DNA of 64,000 nt from Streptomyces sp. man185 (lineage in GTDB: Bacteria; Actinomycetota; Actinomycetes; Streptomycetales; Streptomycetaceae), in contig NTHE01000013.1 of the NCBI GenBank assembly GCA_002551355.1, positions 1 to 64,000 on the forward strand. The letters run 5' to 3'. Position numbers and translations under genes: made by a program. Below are positions 9,406 through 17,530 of this stretch, in pieces. The notes under the pieces are model-generated. The model was not told where the DNA came from. It made no database searches and worked only from the letters and a program-made list of their open reading frames with translations. Position 1 is the stretch's first letter. Every line of letters starts with the position of its first letter.

Positions 9406-10848
9406 ATGTCCCACAGAACCGAAGCAATAGCGCGACACGACCACGATCCGACCGACACCCCGGCAGGGAGACCGGCCCGCTCCTGGACGGAGGTCCGGCA
9501 TCTCCTGGTCCGGCTGCACTTCTACGCCGGGGTGCTCGTCGCCCCCTTCCTGCTGGTGGCCGCGCTGACCGGGCTGGCCTACACGCTGACGCCGCAGCTC
9601 GACCGGCTCGTCTACGGCGACCAGCTCCGGGTCGAGCGGGTCGGCGACGAGGTGCGCCCCCTCTCCGAGCAGATCGCCGCAGCGCGTGCCGCGTACCCCG
9701 AGGGCGCCCTGGCCTCGGTGATCACCCCACCGGGCCCCGAGGACACCACCCGGGTGGTGCTCGCGGTGCCGGAGCTGGGCGAGAACCAGCGCACGGTGTT
9801 CGTCGACCCGTACACCGCCGAAGTGCGGGGCGAGCTGACCACCTGGTTCGGATCGACGCCGCTCACCACCTGGCTCGACGACCTGCACCGCAATCTGCAC
9901 CTGGGCGACACCGGCCGCCTGTACTCCGAGGTCGCCGCGAGCTGGCTGTGGGTGGCCGTCGCGGGCGGCCTCGTCCTGTGGCTCGGGCGCGCCCGGGGCA
10001 GGCGCGCGAAGTCGGCCCGGGGCGTGCTGCTTCCGGACCGTACGGCCCGAGGGGTGCGGCGGACGCGCAGTTGGCACGCGGCGACCGGGGTGTGGCTGGC
10101 GCTGGGCCTGCTGTTCCTGAGCGCCACCGGCCTCACCTGGTCGAACTACGGCGGCGAGCGGTTCGGGCGGCTGCTGGACGCGGCCAACGGCAACGCCCCG
10201 GCCCTGGACACGGCGCTCCCGGGCGCCGGGTCCCCCGCCGAGGACCACTCGGAGCACGCCGGACACGGCGGTTTTGGGGGCACGGCGGCCGACGCCGACC
10301 CGGCGGACTTCGAAGCGGCTCTCGCGGCGGCCCGGGGCGCGGGCCTCGGCGGGATCGTGGAGGTGACGCCTCCGGCGGACGCGGCGAGCGCGTGGGTCGT
10401 GGCGCAGACCGACAACACCTGGCCGGTGCATTACGACCGGGTGGCCGTGGACACCACGAGTGGCGAGATCACCTCGCGCACCCGCTGGGCCGACCACCCG
10501 GCCCTGAACAAGCTCAGCAAGCTCGGGGTGCAGGGCCACATGGGCGTGCTGTTCGGGGTCGTCAACCAGATCGCGCTGGCGCTCCTGGCGCTCGGCCTGA
10601 CCGGGGTGATCTTCTGGGGCTACCGCATGTGGTGGCAGCGGCGGCCCACCCGGGGCGACCGGTCCGCACCGGTCGGCAGGGCTCCGGAGCGCGGGGCGTG
10701 GCGGCGGATCCCGCTGCCGGCTCTGGTCCTCGGCATTCCGGCCGTGGCCGCCCTGGGCTGGGCGCTGCCGGTCCTCGGGGTGACCCTGGCCGGGTTCCTG
10801 GTGGTCGACGCGGTGGTGGGGACGGTACGCCGACGACGTACCGCCTGA
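9406..10848 (+). CDS. PepSY-associated TM helix protein
   Basis: A 480-residue membrane protein of the PepSY_TM family (PiuB-like), often linked to siderophore-iron or copper reduction and uptake. TM1 follows residue 30 (LHFYAGVLVAPFLLVAALTG). A first PepSY domain (about 75-150) precedes a conserved LHRNLHLGDTGR. TM helices come near 180-200 and 225-245. A His-rich extracytoplasmic loop EDHSEHAGHGG (about 281-291) leads into a second PepSY-like repeat, and C-terminal helices end the protein. The ATG at 9406 has a perfect GAGGAG 5 nt upstream, overruling an upstream ATG at 9352. The metal is not determined. Confidence 0.85.
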   Translation: MSHRTEAIARHDHDPTDTPAGRPARSWTEVRHLLVRLHFYAGVLVAPFLLVAALTGLAYTLTPQLDRLVYGDQLRVERVGDEVRPLSEQIAAARAAYPEGALASVITPPGPEDTTRVVLAVPELGENQRTVFVDPYTAEVRGELTTWFGSTPLTTWLDDLHRNLHLGDTGRLYSEVAASWLWVAVAGGLVLWLGRARGRRAKSARGVLLPDRTARGVRRTRSWHAATGVWLALGLLFLSATGLTWSNYGGERFGRLLDAANGNAPALDTALPGAGSPAEDHSEHAGHGGFGGTAADADPADFEAALAAARGAGLGGIVEVTPPADAASAWVVAQTDNTWPVHYDRVAVDTTSGEITSRTRWADHPALNKLSKLGVQGHMGVLFGVVNQIALALLALGLTGVIFWGYRMWWQRRPTRGDRSAPVGRAPERGAWRRIPLPALVLGIPAVAALGWALPVLGVTLAGFLVVDAVVGTVRRRRTA

Positions 10849-10933
10849 CGGCGGCGGGGTGAGGCTCCCGGGGGCGGAGGCGAGAGCGCCGGTCCCGGGA
10901 GAGTAGCCTCATCGGCCGCACCGGGACCCGGTG

Positions 10934-10958
10934 CCCGGTGACCCGTCGGGCCACCGGG
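10934..10958. terminator. Possible convergent terminator
   Basis: A 7-bp stem CCCGGTG/CACCGGG (10934-10940 with 10952-10958) lies between the PepSY gene and the opposing methyltransferase gene. A second weak stem lies at 10865-10872 with 10894-10901. Weaker than other terminators here. Confidence 0.4.
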
Positions 10959-10966
10959 GCCCGTCC

Positions 10967-11749
10967 TCACTTGCGGCCGACGCCCGCGTACATCGCGACG
11001 TCCGGCGTCGGCGTCCCGGCCCGCCACGCGGAGCACGACACCACTCCGGGCTCCAGCAGCTCCAGGCCGTCGAAGTAGCGTGCGACGGCGTCCGGGGTCC
11101 GCTGCGTGAGCTTCGGAGTGCCGTGCTCGTTCCAGAACGCCACCGCCTCGTCGACGTCCGGCATGTCGGGGTGCGTGACCGTGTGGGACAGGACGAGGTG
11201 GCTGCCGGGGGCGAGCGCGTCCATGAGCCGGCGCACGATCGCGTACGACTCCTCGTCGTCCTCGATGAAGATGACGACCCCGAGCAGCATCAGCGCCACC
11301 GGCTGCGAGAAGTCGAGCGTCTTCGCCGCCGCGGCCAGGATGTCGTCGACGTCCCGCAGATCGGCGTCCAGGTAGTCGATGCGGCCCTCGGCCGTCCCGA
11401 CCAGCAGCGCCTGGGCATGCGCCAGCACGAGCGGGTCGTTGTCCACGTACACGACACGGGCGTCGGGCGCCACGCGCTGGGCCACCTCGTGGGTGTTGTC
11501 GGCGCTGGGCAGCCCCGTTCCGATGTCCAGGAACTGGGTGATGCCCTCCTGCTCGGCCAGGTGCCGCACCGCCCGCCCCAGGAACAGCCGGTCCGCCTTC
11601 GCGTAGGCGCCGATCCCGGGGTGCAGCTCCCGGATCTCGTCACCAGCCGCCCGGTCGACCGGGTAGTTGTCCTTGCCGCCGGTCCAGTAGTTCCATATCC
11701 GGGCGGTGTGCGGCCGGGTGGTGTCGATGCGCGATGCGATGTCATTCAC
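10967..11749 (-). CDS. SAM-dependent methyltransferase (DUF574)
   Basis: A 260-residue member of the S-adenosyl methyltransferase DUF574 family, greatly expanded in Streptomyces; substrates are unknown. Family landmarks are HTARIWNYWTGGKDNYPVD (about residues 14-32), the SAM-binding motif I FLDIGTGLPS (about 73-82), VYVDNDP for the ribose and the YLDADLRD motif. Start GTG (11747-11749) gives the family's usual N-terminus; the nearby ATG at 11758-11760 hits a stop within four codons. It is transcribed alone, upstream of nothing on its strand until the PepSY terminator. Some paralogues flank whiJ-like regulators; no such neighbour is seen here. Confidence 0.88.
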   Translation of the reverse strand: MNDIASRIDTTRPHTARIWNYWTGGKDNYPVDRAAGDEIRELHPGIGAYAKADRLFLGRAVRHLAEQEGITQFLDIGTGLPSADNTHEVAQRVAPDARVVYVDNDPLVLAHAQALLVGTAEGRIDYLDADLRDVDDILAAAAKTLDFSQPVALMLLGVVIFIEDDEESYAIVRRLMDALAPGSHLVLSHTVTHPDMPDVDEAVAFWNEHGTPKLTQRTPDAVARYFDGLELLEPGVVSCSAWRAGTPTPDVAMYAGVGRK

Positions 11750-11816
11750 GCGCTCAACATAGCGCGGCCCTCCGGCAACTCCGTTACGCCGGGGGCGCTT
11801 TGCCCGCGACCAGGTC

Positions 11817-11870
11817 GCCCCGGCCAGGGACGGACCGCCGAAGCCGCGCCGGTCCGTCCCTGGCCGGGGC
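11817..11870 (-). terminator. Strong terminator after C39 protease gene
   Basis: A perfect 20-bp stem (11817-11836 with 11851-11870) encloses a 14-nt loop, starting 38 nt beyond the stop at 11908. It may insulate the methyltransferase promoter. Confidence 0.8.
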
Positions 11871-11907
11871 CACCGGAGAGCCGCCCGGCGGCCCCGGGCT
11901 CGTCCCT

Positions 11908-13290
11908 CTACACCAGGCCGAGCGACCGCAGGACCCGCTGCTGGGAGGGTGCCGGCCGGGCCGGCCAGTAGACGTAACAGACCCCGCCCGACCCGCTTCT
12001 GACCTGGCCGTTCGCGTCGTAGCGCTTGGTCCTGAGCCAGATGTTCTCCCATTCGCGCCGACGGTAGACCCGGCGTACCGCGTCGTTGTCGGGGGACGCG
12101 GGGTCGTTCGCGATGACATCGCCCTCGGGAGTGAAGCCGATGACCGTCATCAGGTGGCCCGACGTGCCGTATCCGGCGCCGGTCAGCTCCTCCTTCAGGA
12201 AGGACTGGGAGGTGATGACCGGGATGCCGGCGCGGATCAGCCGCTCCACGTCGGTGAGCGAGCCGAGCCGGGTGACGACGGCGTTCATGTCGCGGTACGT
12301 GGCGGCGTAGGCGGCGTTGAACGGCCAGTTGCCGCAGCCCGCGTACTGGTAGTCGTAGGTGCTGCGGGCGGCGTGGCAGACCTGGGGGTCGGGCAGCCCG
12401 GGCTTGACCCAGGCGAGGTCCTCAGCGGTGGGGCGGCGGCCCCAGTACTCGATGATCATCTGCGAGGAGGTGGGGCTGCACCACGCCTCGCCGCCGTTGT
12501 CGTACTCGGGGTACTGCCCGATATGGATGTTCTGCGAGTAGCGGGGCACGGGCAGTTCGCGGGCTGGCCCGGGGACGGTCGCGGGCACGGTGAACCGGTC
12601 GGGCACGTCGGAGGCCATCGCGCCGACCCGCCAGACGGTCGGGGTGAGACGGCTGCCCGGGACGCGGTGGAGGGTGAGCCGCAGCCGGTAGGAGACCAGG
12701 CGCACGCCGCTCGCCGGGTCGTCCACCGAGAGGGTGTCCGTCCACACGGAGGTGTGCGGGTCTCCCTGGTCGTCCACGGAGGTGCGGCGGATGTCGCCGT
12801 CGCCCGCCGCCCAGCGGCCCATCACGAACCAGGGGGTCGCGGTGCCGTCCGCGTACCCGCCGCTCAGCTCGACCTGGATCCAGGTGCCGGCCGGGGTACG
12901 GGCGTTCCACGAGGCGATCACCTCGGTGGCGGGGACGGCGGAGCGGTGGACGGGCGAGGTCCAGGTGGCGTAGTCCCAGGCGGCCGCCCTGCCGGTGTGC
13001 GGGTCGGTGTAGTCGGTGCGGCCGGCCGGGGTGGCGATCACCAGGCCGGGGCGGGGGCCGGGGAGCACCCGGGTGCCGTCGCCCGTGCCGCAGCGCCAGT
13101 CGGTGTAGGTGTGCCAGAAGCGGTTGTCCACGGGGGCCTTCGGGGCTGCGGCGGAGCCGGCGGGCGAGGACGGGGCGGTGGACGAGGACGCGGCGGCCGT
13201 CGCGGTCGCGGCGGAGGCCACCGAGCCGGCGCCTGCCGCCGCGGCGATCGCGGCGGTCAGAACGGTTCTGCGCGAAGTCGGACTGGTCAT
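11908..13290 (-). CDS. Tat-exported C39-like cysteine protease
   Basis: A 460-residue exported protein. The N-terminus carries a twin-arginine signal (SRRTVLTAA, residues 6-14) and an Ala/Ser-rich cleavage region to about 50. A beta-rich domain (about 60-250) precedes a peptidase_C39_2 (papain-like fold) domain. Its putative catalytic Cys is in EAWCSPTS, the His in SGHLMTVIGF and the Asp in IANDPAS. Extracellular cleavage of peptides or cell-wall crosslinks is possible; the substrate is unknown. The ATG at 13290 has a GGGGG stretch 7 nt upstream. It diverges from the kinase gene at 13490 and ends at a strong terminator. Confidence 0.82.
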   Translation of the reverse strand: MTSPTSRRTVLTAAIAAAAGAGSVASAATATAAASSSTAPSSPAGSAAAPKAPVDNRFWHTYTDWRCGTGDGTRVLPGPRPGLVIATPAGRTDYTDPHTGRAAAWDYATWTSPVHRSAVPATEVIASWNARTPAGTWIQVELSGGYADGTATPWFVMGRWAAGDGDIRRTSVDDQGDPHTSVWTDTLSVDDPASGVRLVSYRLRLTLHRVPGSRLTPTVWRVGAMASDVPDRFTVPATVPGPARELPVPRYSQNIHIGQYPEYDNGGEAWCSPTSSQMIIEYWGRRPTAEDLAWVKPGLPDPQVCHAARSTYDYQYAGCGNWPFNAAYAATYRDMNAVVTRLGSLTDVERLIRAGIPVITSQSFLKEELTGAGYGTSGHLMTVIGFTPEGDVIANDPASPDNDAVRRVYRRREWENIWLRTKRYDANGQVRSGSGGVCYVYWPARPAPSQQRVLRSLGLV

Positions 13291-13489
13291 GGTCGTGACC
13301 CCCGGTCGGATGCGGAAGGTGGTCTTGCGGATGCCGTTCGGTGCGCCAACTATCCCGGTTCCGGGGCGGATCGGGCCAGCGGTTCGGCAGCCGCCGCCGG
13401 ACCAATATGGGTCTGGACCACTGGCGTGACCTGCGGTGGCACGAGCCACTCCCCGAGGGCGGCCCCGTGCCGGAACGTACCCTGGGGCC

Positions 13490-14071
13490 ATGGACGACCT
13501 GGCCCGCCACGCCGATGACCTCGCCGCACTGCCCCCCTCCTGCGGACCGGTCCGGCTCGTCGCGGTCGACGGGCACGCCGGTTCGGGCAAGAGCACCTTC
13601 GCCGCCCGCCTCGCGGCGGCGCTGGGCGGCGCGCCGGTCCTGCGTCTGGACGATCTCGCCACGCACGACGAGCTGTTCGGCTGGACGGGGCGACTGCGGG
13701 AGCAGGTGCTCTTGCCGCTCGCGCGCGGCGAGCGCGCCCGCTATGCCTCGTACGACTGGACGGAGCGCCGCTTCGGCCCGGCACGGACCCTGGAGCCGGC
13801 CCCGGTGGTGCTGGTGGAGGGGGTCGGCGCGGGACGCCGGGAGGTGCGGCCGTGGCTGGCGGCGCTGTGCTGGATGGAGCTGGACCGGGAGCCGTCCTGG
13901 GAGCGGGGCCGGCGCCGGGACGGAGCCGGGCTCACCGGGTTCTGGGACGGGTGGACGCTCGCCGAGGCGCGGCATTTCGCCGAGGATCCCTCACGGCCCT
14001 ACGCCGACGCGCTGGTACGCCAGTTGCCCGAGGGGTACGCGTGGCTGCCGGGGCCTCACGCGACAGCGTGA
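13490..14071 (+). CDS. P-loop ATP-binding protein, uridine kinase-like
   Basis: A 193-residue P-loop NTPase resembling uridine kinase/phosphoribulokinase. The Walker A motif GHAGSGKST is near residues 29-37. A LRLDDLATHDELFGW segment corresponds to the substrate-binding acidic stretch, and VVLVEGVGAGRRE is the Walker B-like strand. It is shorter than true uridine kinases (about 210) and lacks their full nucleoside-binding loop, so the substrate is uncertain. The ATG at 13490 was chosen because the family's N-terminus starts shortly before the P-loop. Transcribed alone, followed by a 406-bp region with a separate small transcription unit. Confidence 0.8.
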   Translation: MDDLARHADDLAALPPSCGPVRLVAVDGHAGSGKSTFAARLAAALGGAPVLRLDDLATHDELFGWTGRLREQVLLPLARGERARYASYDWTERRFGPARTLEPAPVVLVEGVGAGRREVRPWLAALCWMELDREPSWERGRRRDGAGLTGFWDGWTLAEARHFAEDPSRPYADALVRQLPEGYAWLPGPHATA

Positions 14072-14156
14072 GCGAACCGAAGCGTCACACACGGTAGCCA
14101 GGACGCCCCGCCATACCGAGCAGTCGGAAATCGGCCCGGAAGTGCCCCAACTCTGC

Positions 14157-14186
14157 TTGACCGGGCGGCCTTACTGGTCTTACGTT
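14157..14186 (+). promoter_or_regulatory. Strong consensus promoter
   Basis: TTGACC (14157-14162) and TACGTT (14181-14186) are 18 bp apart, a near-ideal vegetative sigma-factor promoter. Transcription should start at about 14193. Confidence 0.7.
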
Positions 14187-14192
14187 CTCATT

Positions 14193-14246
14193 GTGCGGCT
14201 TTTCGGAGCCCCCGCGGACGCGAAGCCCCCGGTTGTTCCCCCGTGA
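14193..14246 (+). CDS. Possible leaderless 17-residue leader peptide
   Basis: A GTG codon coincides with the predicted transcription start, so it would be translated without a leader. It encodes 17 residues ending PPVVPP, with the TGA in the loop of the terminator at 14220-14259. This geometry resembles an attenuator. It could equally be a noncoding small RNA of about 70 nt. Confidence 0.4.
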   Translation: MRLFGAPADAKPPVVPP

Positions 14247-14259
14247 TCGGGGGCTTCGC
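14220..14259 (+). terminator. Terminator/attenuator before AAA ATPase gene
   Basis: A perfect 12-bp stem (14220-14231 with 14248-14259) with a 16-nt loop. It ends the short transcript beginning near 14193, about 220 nt before the AAA ATPase start. A further -10-like TACGAT lies at 14365-14370. Confidence 0.75.
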
Positions 14260-14477
14260 CCTGTGCTCCCGGCGCCCCTCCGGCGACCACGCAGAGCGAT
14301 TCACTCACCCTCGGTGACCACCCTTGGGGGTCGGTCATCGAGCGGCCTCTCCCCCGTGCGCAGGTACGATGCACCTCGGTGTGGTCAATTCCCTTCCTCC
14401 GCGCCGTGATTCAGCACGCTCCGGTGGGCATGCTGTGCGGGCGGGACATCCTGGGGGCACGGTTTGTGGGGGACCTG

Positions 14478-16382
14478 ATGGACATCGGCACACAGGGCGC
14501 TGGGGCCCCTGCCGACCTCGCCTGGCTGCGTGGCATGGACGCCTACACGATGGGCGCCTACCCGCAGGCCGAGGAGGAGTTCAGAGCCGCGGTGCGGTTC
14601 GATCCCGGCATGGCGGACGGCTGGCTCGGCCTCCACGCGCTGCGGATCGACACCACCACGGCCCTGTTACGCATGTACCGGCACCGCGACCGCTTCGGCG
14701 AACAGCGGGCACGCCACCGGCGTACGCTCAACTCCTGGTACTGGCTGGGCTGGTGGGTTCAGCCGGTGCTGGAGAGTCAGCGCGATCTGCTGCTGGCGCA
14801 CGCCTCGCACTGGCTGGACGGACGCCATGTGCCGGAGCTGGACCGGGCTTTGGCCGGACTGCCGCCGGTGGACGCGGACCCGCAGGTGCGGTTCCTGCAC
14901 GCCTGCCGCTCGTATCTGGTCAAGGACTGGGAGCAGTTGGTGCGCTGCACCGAGCAGCTCGTCGACGATCCGATGCTGGGCATCGAGGCGGGCCTGTTCG
15001 GCGGGATGGCCCGGGTGCGGCTGGAGATGTTCGGGCAGGCGGAGCCGCTGCTGTCGGCCGCGCTGATGCGATGTCGCAGCGAGCAGCCCCAGCGCAAGGA
15101 GCTGCGCTACTGGCTGGCGCGGGCCCATGAGGGCACCGGGCGCAGCGCAGCCGCCCTGCCGCTGTACCGGGCGGTGCACCGGGTCGACCCGGCCTTCATG
15201 GACACCTCCGCCCGGCTCGCCGCGCTCGTAGAGGGCGACGGGTACGACGAGTCGGCGGATCTGGCCGCGGTGACGCTGACCGGTATCGGTTCGGGGGGTA
15301 CGGGGTCGGAGGCGCAGCCGGAGGTCGACGGGCTGCTCGGCACCGATCTGGTGGACGGGCGCGAGTCCTGGCCGTTGGGCGAGGCGGGACTGCTAGGCGA
15401 CGATCCGGCCCCCGGCCCACCCGTCCCGGTCGAGGGGGCCCGCCGCACCAAGACCCGTAAGCCGCCGCCCTTCCCGGCCGGGCCCAGCGATCCCGCGATG
15501 CTGGCCGAGGCGCTGGCGCAGCTGGAGCGGATGGTCGGCCTCGAACCGGTCAAGCGGCAGGTCAAGGCGCTCTCGGCGCAGTTGAACATGGCCCGGCTGC
15601 GGGCCGAGCAGGGCCTCCCCGTGCAGCCGCCGAAGCGCCACTTCGTCTTCTCCGGTCCCTCCGGCACCGGCAAGACCACGGTGGCCCGCATCCTGGGCCG
15701 GGTCTTCTACGCCCTCGGGCTGCTCGGCGGTGACCATCTGGTCGAGGCGCAACGGTCCGACCTGGTCGGGGAGTTCCTGGGCCAGACCGCCGTCAAGGCG
15801 AACGAGCTGATCGACTCGGCGCTCGGCGGGGTGCTGTTCGTCGACGAGGCGTACAGCCTGGCCAACTCCGGTTACAGCAAGGGCGACGCGTACGGCGACG
15901 AGGCGCTCCAGGTGCTCCTCAAGCGGGCCGAGGACAACCGGGACCATCTCGTCGTCATCCTCGCGGGTTACCCGGAGGGCATGGACCGGCTGCTCGCCAC
16001 CAATCCCGGCCTCTCCTCGCGCTTCACCAGCCGGGTCGACTTCCCGAGCTACCGGCCGCTCGAACTCACCGCAATCGGGGGCGTCCTGGCCGCCGAGAAC
16101 GACGATGTGTGGGACGAGGAGGCGGTGGACGAGCTGCGCTCGATCAGCGGCCATGTGGTGGACCAGGGGTGGATCGACGAGCTGGGCAACGGCCGTTTCC
16201 TGCGGACCCTGTACGAGAAGAGCTGCGCCTACCGCGATCTGCGGCTCTCCGGCTATCCGGGCGAGCTGACCCGGGAGGATCTGTCGACACTGCGACTGGC
16301 GGACCTGATGCAGGCGTACGGCGAGGTCCTGTCGGGGCGCGGGCCGGTGGGCCGGGGCAAGCAGGAGCCCGGCGCGGTGTGA
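14478..16382 (+). CDS. TPR-AAA+ ATPase (CbbX/SpoVK/EccA-like)
   Basis: A 634-residue ATPase. Residues about 10-270 form a helical, TPR-like region (for example RGMDAYTMGAYPQAEEEFRA). A Pro-rich, charged linker follows, then one AAA+ domain with Walker A SGPSGTGKTT near 392-401, Walker B GGVLFVDEAYSL near 451-462, and sensor/arginine-finger features (GLSSRFTSRVDFP). The arrangement matches EccA of type VII secretion and CbbX-type remodelers, but no ESX genes are nearby. The ATG at 14478 follows GGGGGA; the frame is open to 14379 without a better start. It probably uses ATP to remodel a partner protein; the partner is unknown. Followed directly by a terminator. Confidence 0.85.
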   Translation: MDIGTQGAGAPADLAWLRGMDAYTMGAYPQAEEEFRAAVRFDPGMADGWLGLHALRIDTTTALLRMYRHRDRFGEQRARHRRTLNSWYWLGWWVQPVLESQRDLLLAHASHWLDGRHVPELDRALAGLPPVDADPQVRFLHACRSYLVKDWEQLVRCTEQLVDDPMLGIEAGLFGGMARVRLEMFGQAEPLLSAALMRCRSEQPQRKELRYWLARAHEGTGRSAAALPLYRAVHRVDPAFMDTSARLAALVEGDGYDESADLAAVTLTGIGSGGTGSEAQPEVDGLLGTDLVDGRESWPLGEAGLLGDDPAPGPPVPVEGARRTKTRKPPPFPAGPSDPAMLAEALAQLERMVGLEPVKRQVKALSAQLNMARLRAEQGLPVQPPKRHFVFSGPSGTGKTTVARILGRVFYALGLLGGDHLVEAQRSDLVGEFLGQTAVKANELIDSALGGVLFVDEAYSLANSGYSKGDAYGDEALQVLLKRAEDNRDHLVVILAGYPEGMDRLLATNPGLSSRFTSRVDFPSYRPLELTAIGGVLAAENDDVWDEEAVDELRSISGHVVDQGWIDELGNGRFLRTLYEKSCAYRDLRLSGYPGELTREDLSTLRLADLMQAYGEVLSGRGPVGRGKQEPGAV

Positions 16383-16421
16383 CCGCCGCGCCGGGGGCGT
16401 CGGCTCCCGGCGCGGCGGTCA
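16380..16421. terminator. Convergent terminator, AAA ATPase / CNNM
   Basis: A perfect 16-bp stem (16380-16395 with 16406-16421) with a 10-nt loop. The left arm includes the ATPase stop codon, and the right arm ends 3 bp from the stop of the opposing CNNM gene. Confidence 0.85.
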
Positions 16422-16423
16422 CG

Positions 16424-17530
16424 TCAGTGCACGAGGGCCCCGGGCGCCGGGAGCTCCGGCGTCCTCGGCACGTCCACCGTGCGGCGGGGCACCGACACCG
16501 CCCGGTGGGCCGGGTCGCGTACCTCCCCCACCAGCGTCTCCAGGACGTCCTCCATCGCGACCAGGCCGAGGATCCGGCCCGAGGCGTCGGCGACCTGCGC
16601 CAGGTGCGTCGCGGCGCGGCGCATCACGGTCAGGGCGTCGTCCAGCGGGAGTTCGGCCCGTACGGTCGCCATCGGACGCCAGATCTGCTGCGGGACCGCG
16701 CGCTCGGCGTCCTCCAGCTCCAGGACGTCCTTGACGTGGAGGTAGCCCATGAAGGGGCCGCCGCCCTCCGCGCAGACCGGGAAGCGGGAGAAGCCGGTGC
16801 GTACCGTCAGCTCCTCGATCCGGCGCGGAGTCACCGACGGGTCGACGGTGACCAGGGACGCCCGCTCCAGCAGGACGTCGGCCACGGGCCTGCTGCCCAG
16901 TCCGAGGGCGTCCTCCAGGCGTGTCGCCGCCTCCGGTCCGAGGAGGCCGGCCTGTCCGGAGTCCTCCACGAGCCGGTTGAGCTGCTCGCTGGTGAAGACG
17001 GCCTCCACCTCATCTTTCGGCTCCACGCCGAACAGCCGCAGCACCAGACCGGCGCAGGCGCCCAGCGCGGTGGTGACCGGGCGGCAGAGCCGGGCGAAGG
17101 CGACCAGGCCGGGGCTCAGCCAGAGCGCGGTCCGCTCGGGTGCCGCCATCGCGAGGTTCTTCGGGACCATCTCGCCGATGACCAGGTGCAGGACGACCAC
17201 GGTCATGAGCGCGAGGGTGAAGCCGAGCGGGTGGACGAGCCCGTCGGGGAGGTGCGCCGCGTGGAAGACCGGCTCCAGGAGGTGGGCGACGGTCGGCTCG
17301 GCGACGGCTCCGAGGGTGAGGGAGCAGACGGTGATGCCGAACTGGGCGGCGGCCATCATCTGCGGCAGGTTCTCCAGGCCGTGCAGGACCGTGCGGGCCC
17401 GGCCCGACCCCTGGGCGGCCAGCGGTTCGATCTGGCTGCGGCGGACCGAGACGAGGGCGAACTCCGCGCCGACGAAGAAGCCGTTGGCCAGCACGAGGAG
17501 GACAGCGAGGAGGAGTTGGAGCAGGCTCAT
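16424..17530 (-). CDS. CNNM/HlyC-type CBS membrane protein, short copy
   Basis: A 368-residue member of the CNNM (DUF21) + CBS family, once called haemolysin C, implicated in magnesium/cobalt efflux. The DUF21 domain (about residues 1-180) has the hallmark LANGFFVGAEFALVSVRRS near 14-32 and a conserved VIGEMVPKN. Two CBS domains follow (about 205-340). The C-terminal CorC_HlyC domain of the longer copy is missing; the protein ends in a Pro/Val-rich tail. It starts with ATG inside the stop codon of the upstream copy (4-bp overlap), so translation is coupled and the two may form a hetero-oligomer. Confidence 0.87.
   Translation of the reverse strand: MSLLQLLLAVLLVLANGFFVGAEFALVSVRRSQIEPLAAQGSGRARTVLHGLENLPQMMAAAQFGITVCSLTLGAVAEPTVAHLLEPVFHAAHLPDGLVHPLGFTLALMTVVVLHLVIGEMVPKNLAMAAPERTALWLSPGLVAFARLCRPVTTALGACAGLVLRLFGVEPKDEVEAVFTSEQLNRLVEDSGQAGLLGPEAATRLEDALGLGSRPVADVLLERASLVTVDPSVTPRRIEELTVRTGFSRFPVCAEGGGPFMGYLHVKDVLELEDAERAVPQQIWRPMATVRAELPLDDALTVMRRAATHLAQVADASGRILGLVAMEDVLETLVGEVRDPAHRAVSVPRRTVDVPRTPELPAPGALVH

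Noticed and set aside
8022-10862. A 946-codon plus-strand open frame across several genes
   Set aside because: Arg/Pro/Gly-rich translation with no domain. It overlaps the His-rich membrane and PepSY genes, which have ribosome sites and TM patterns.
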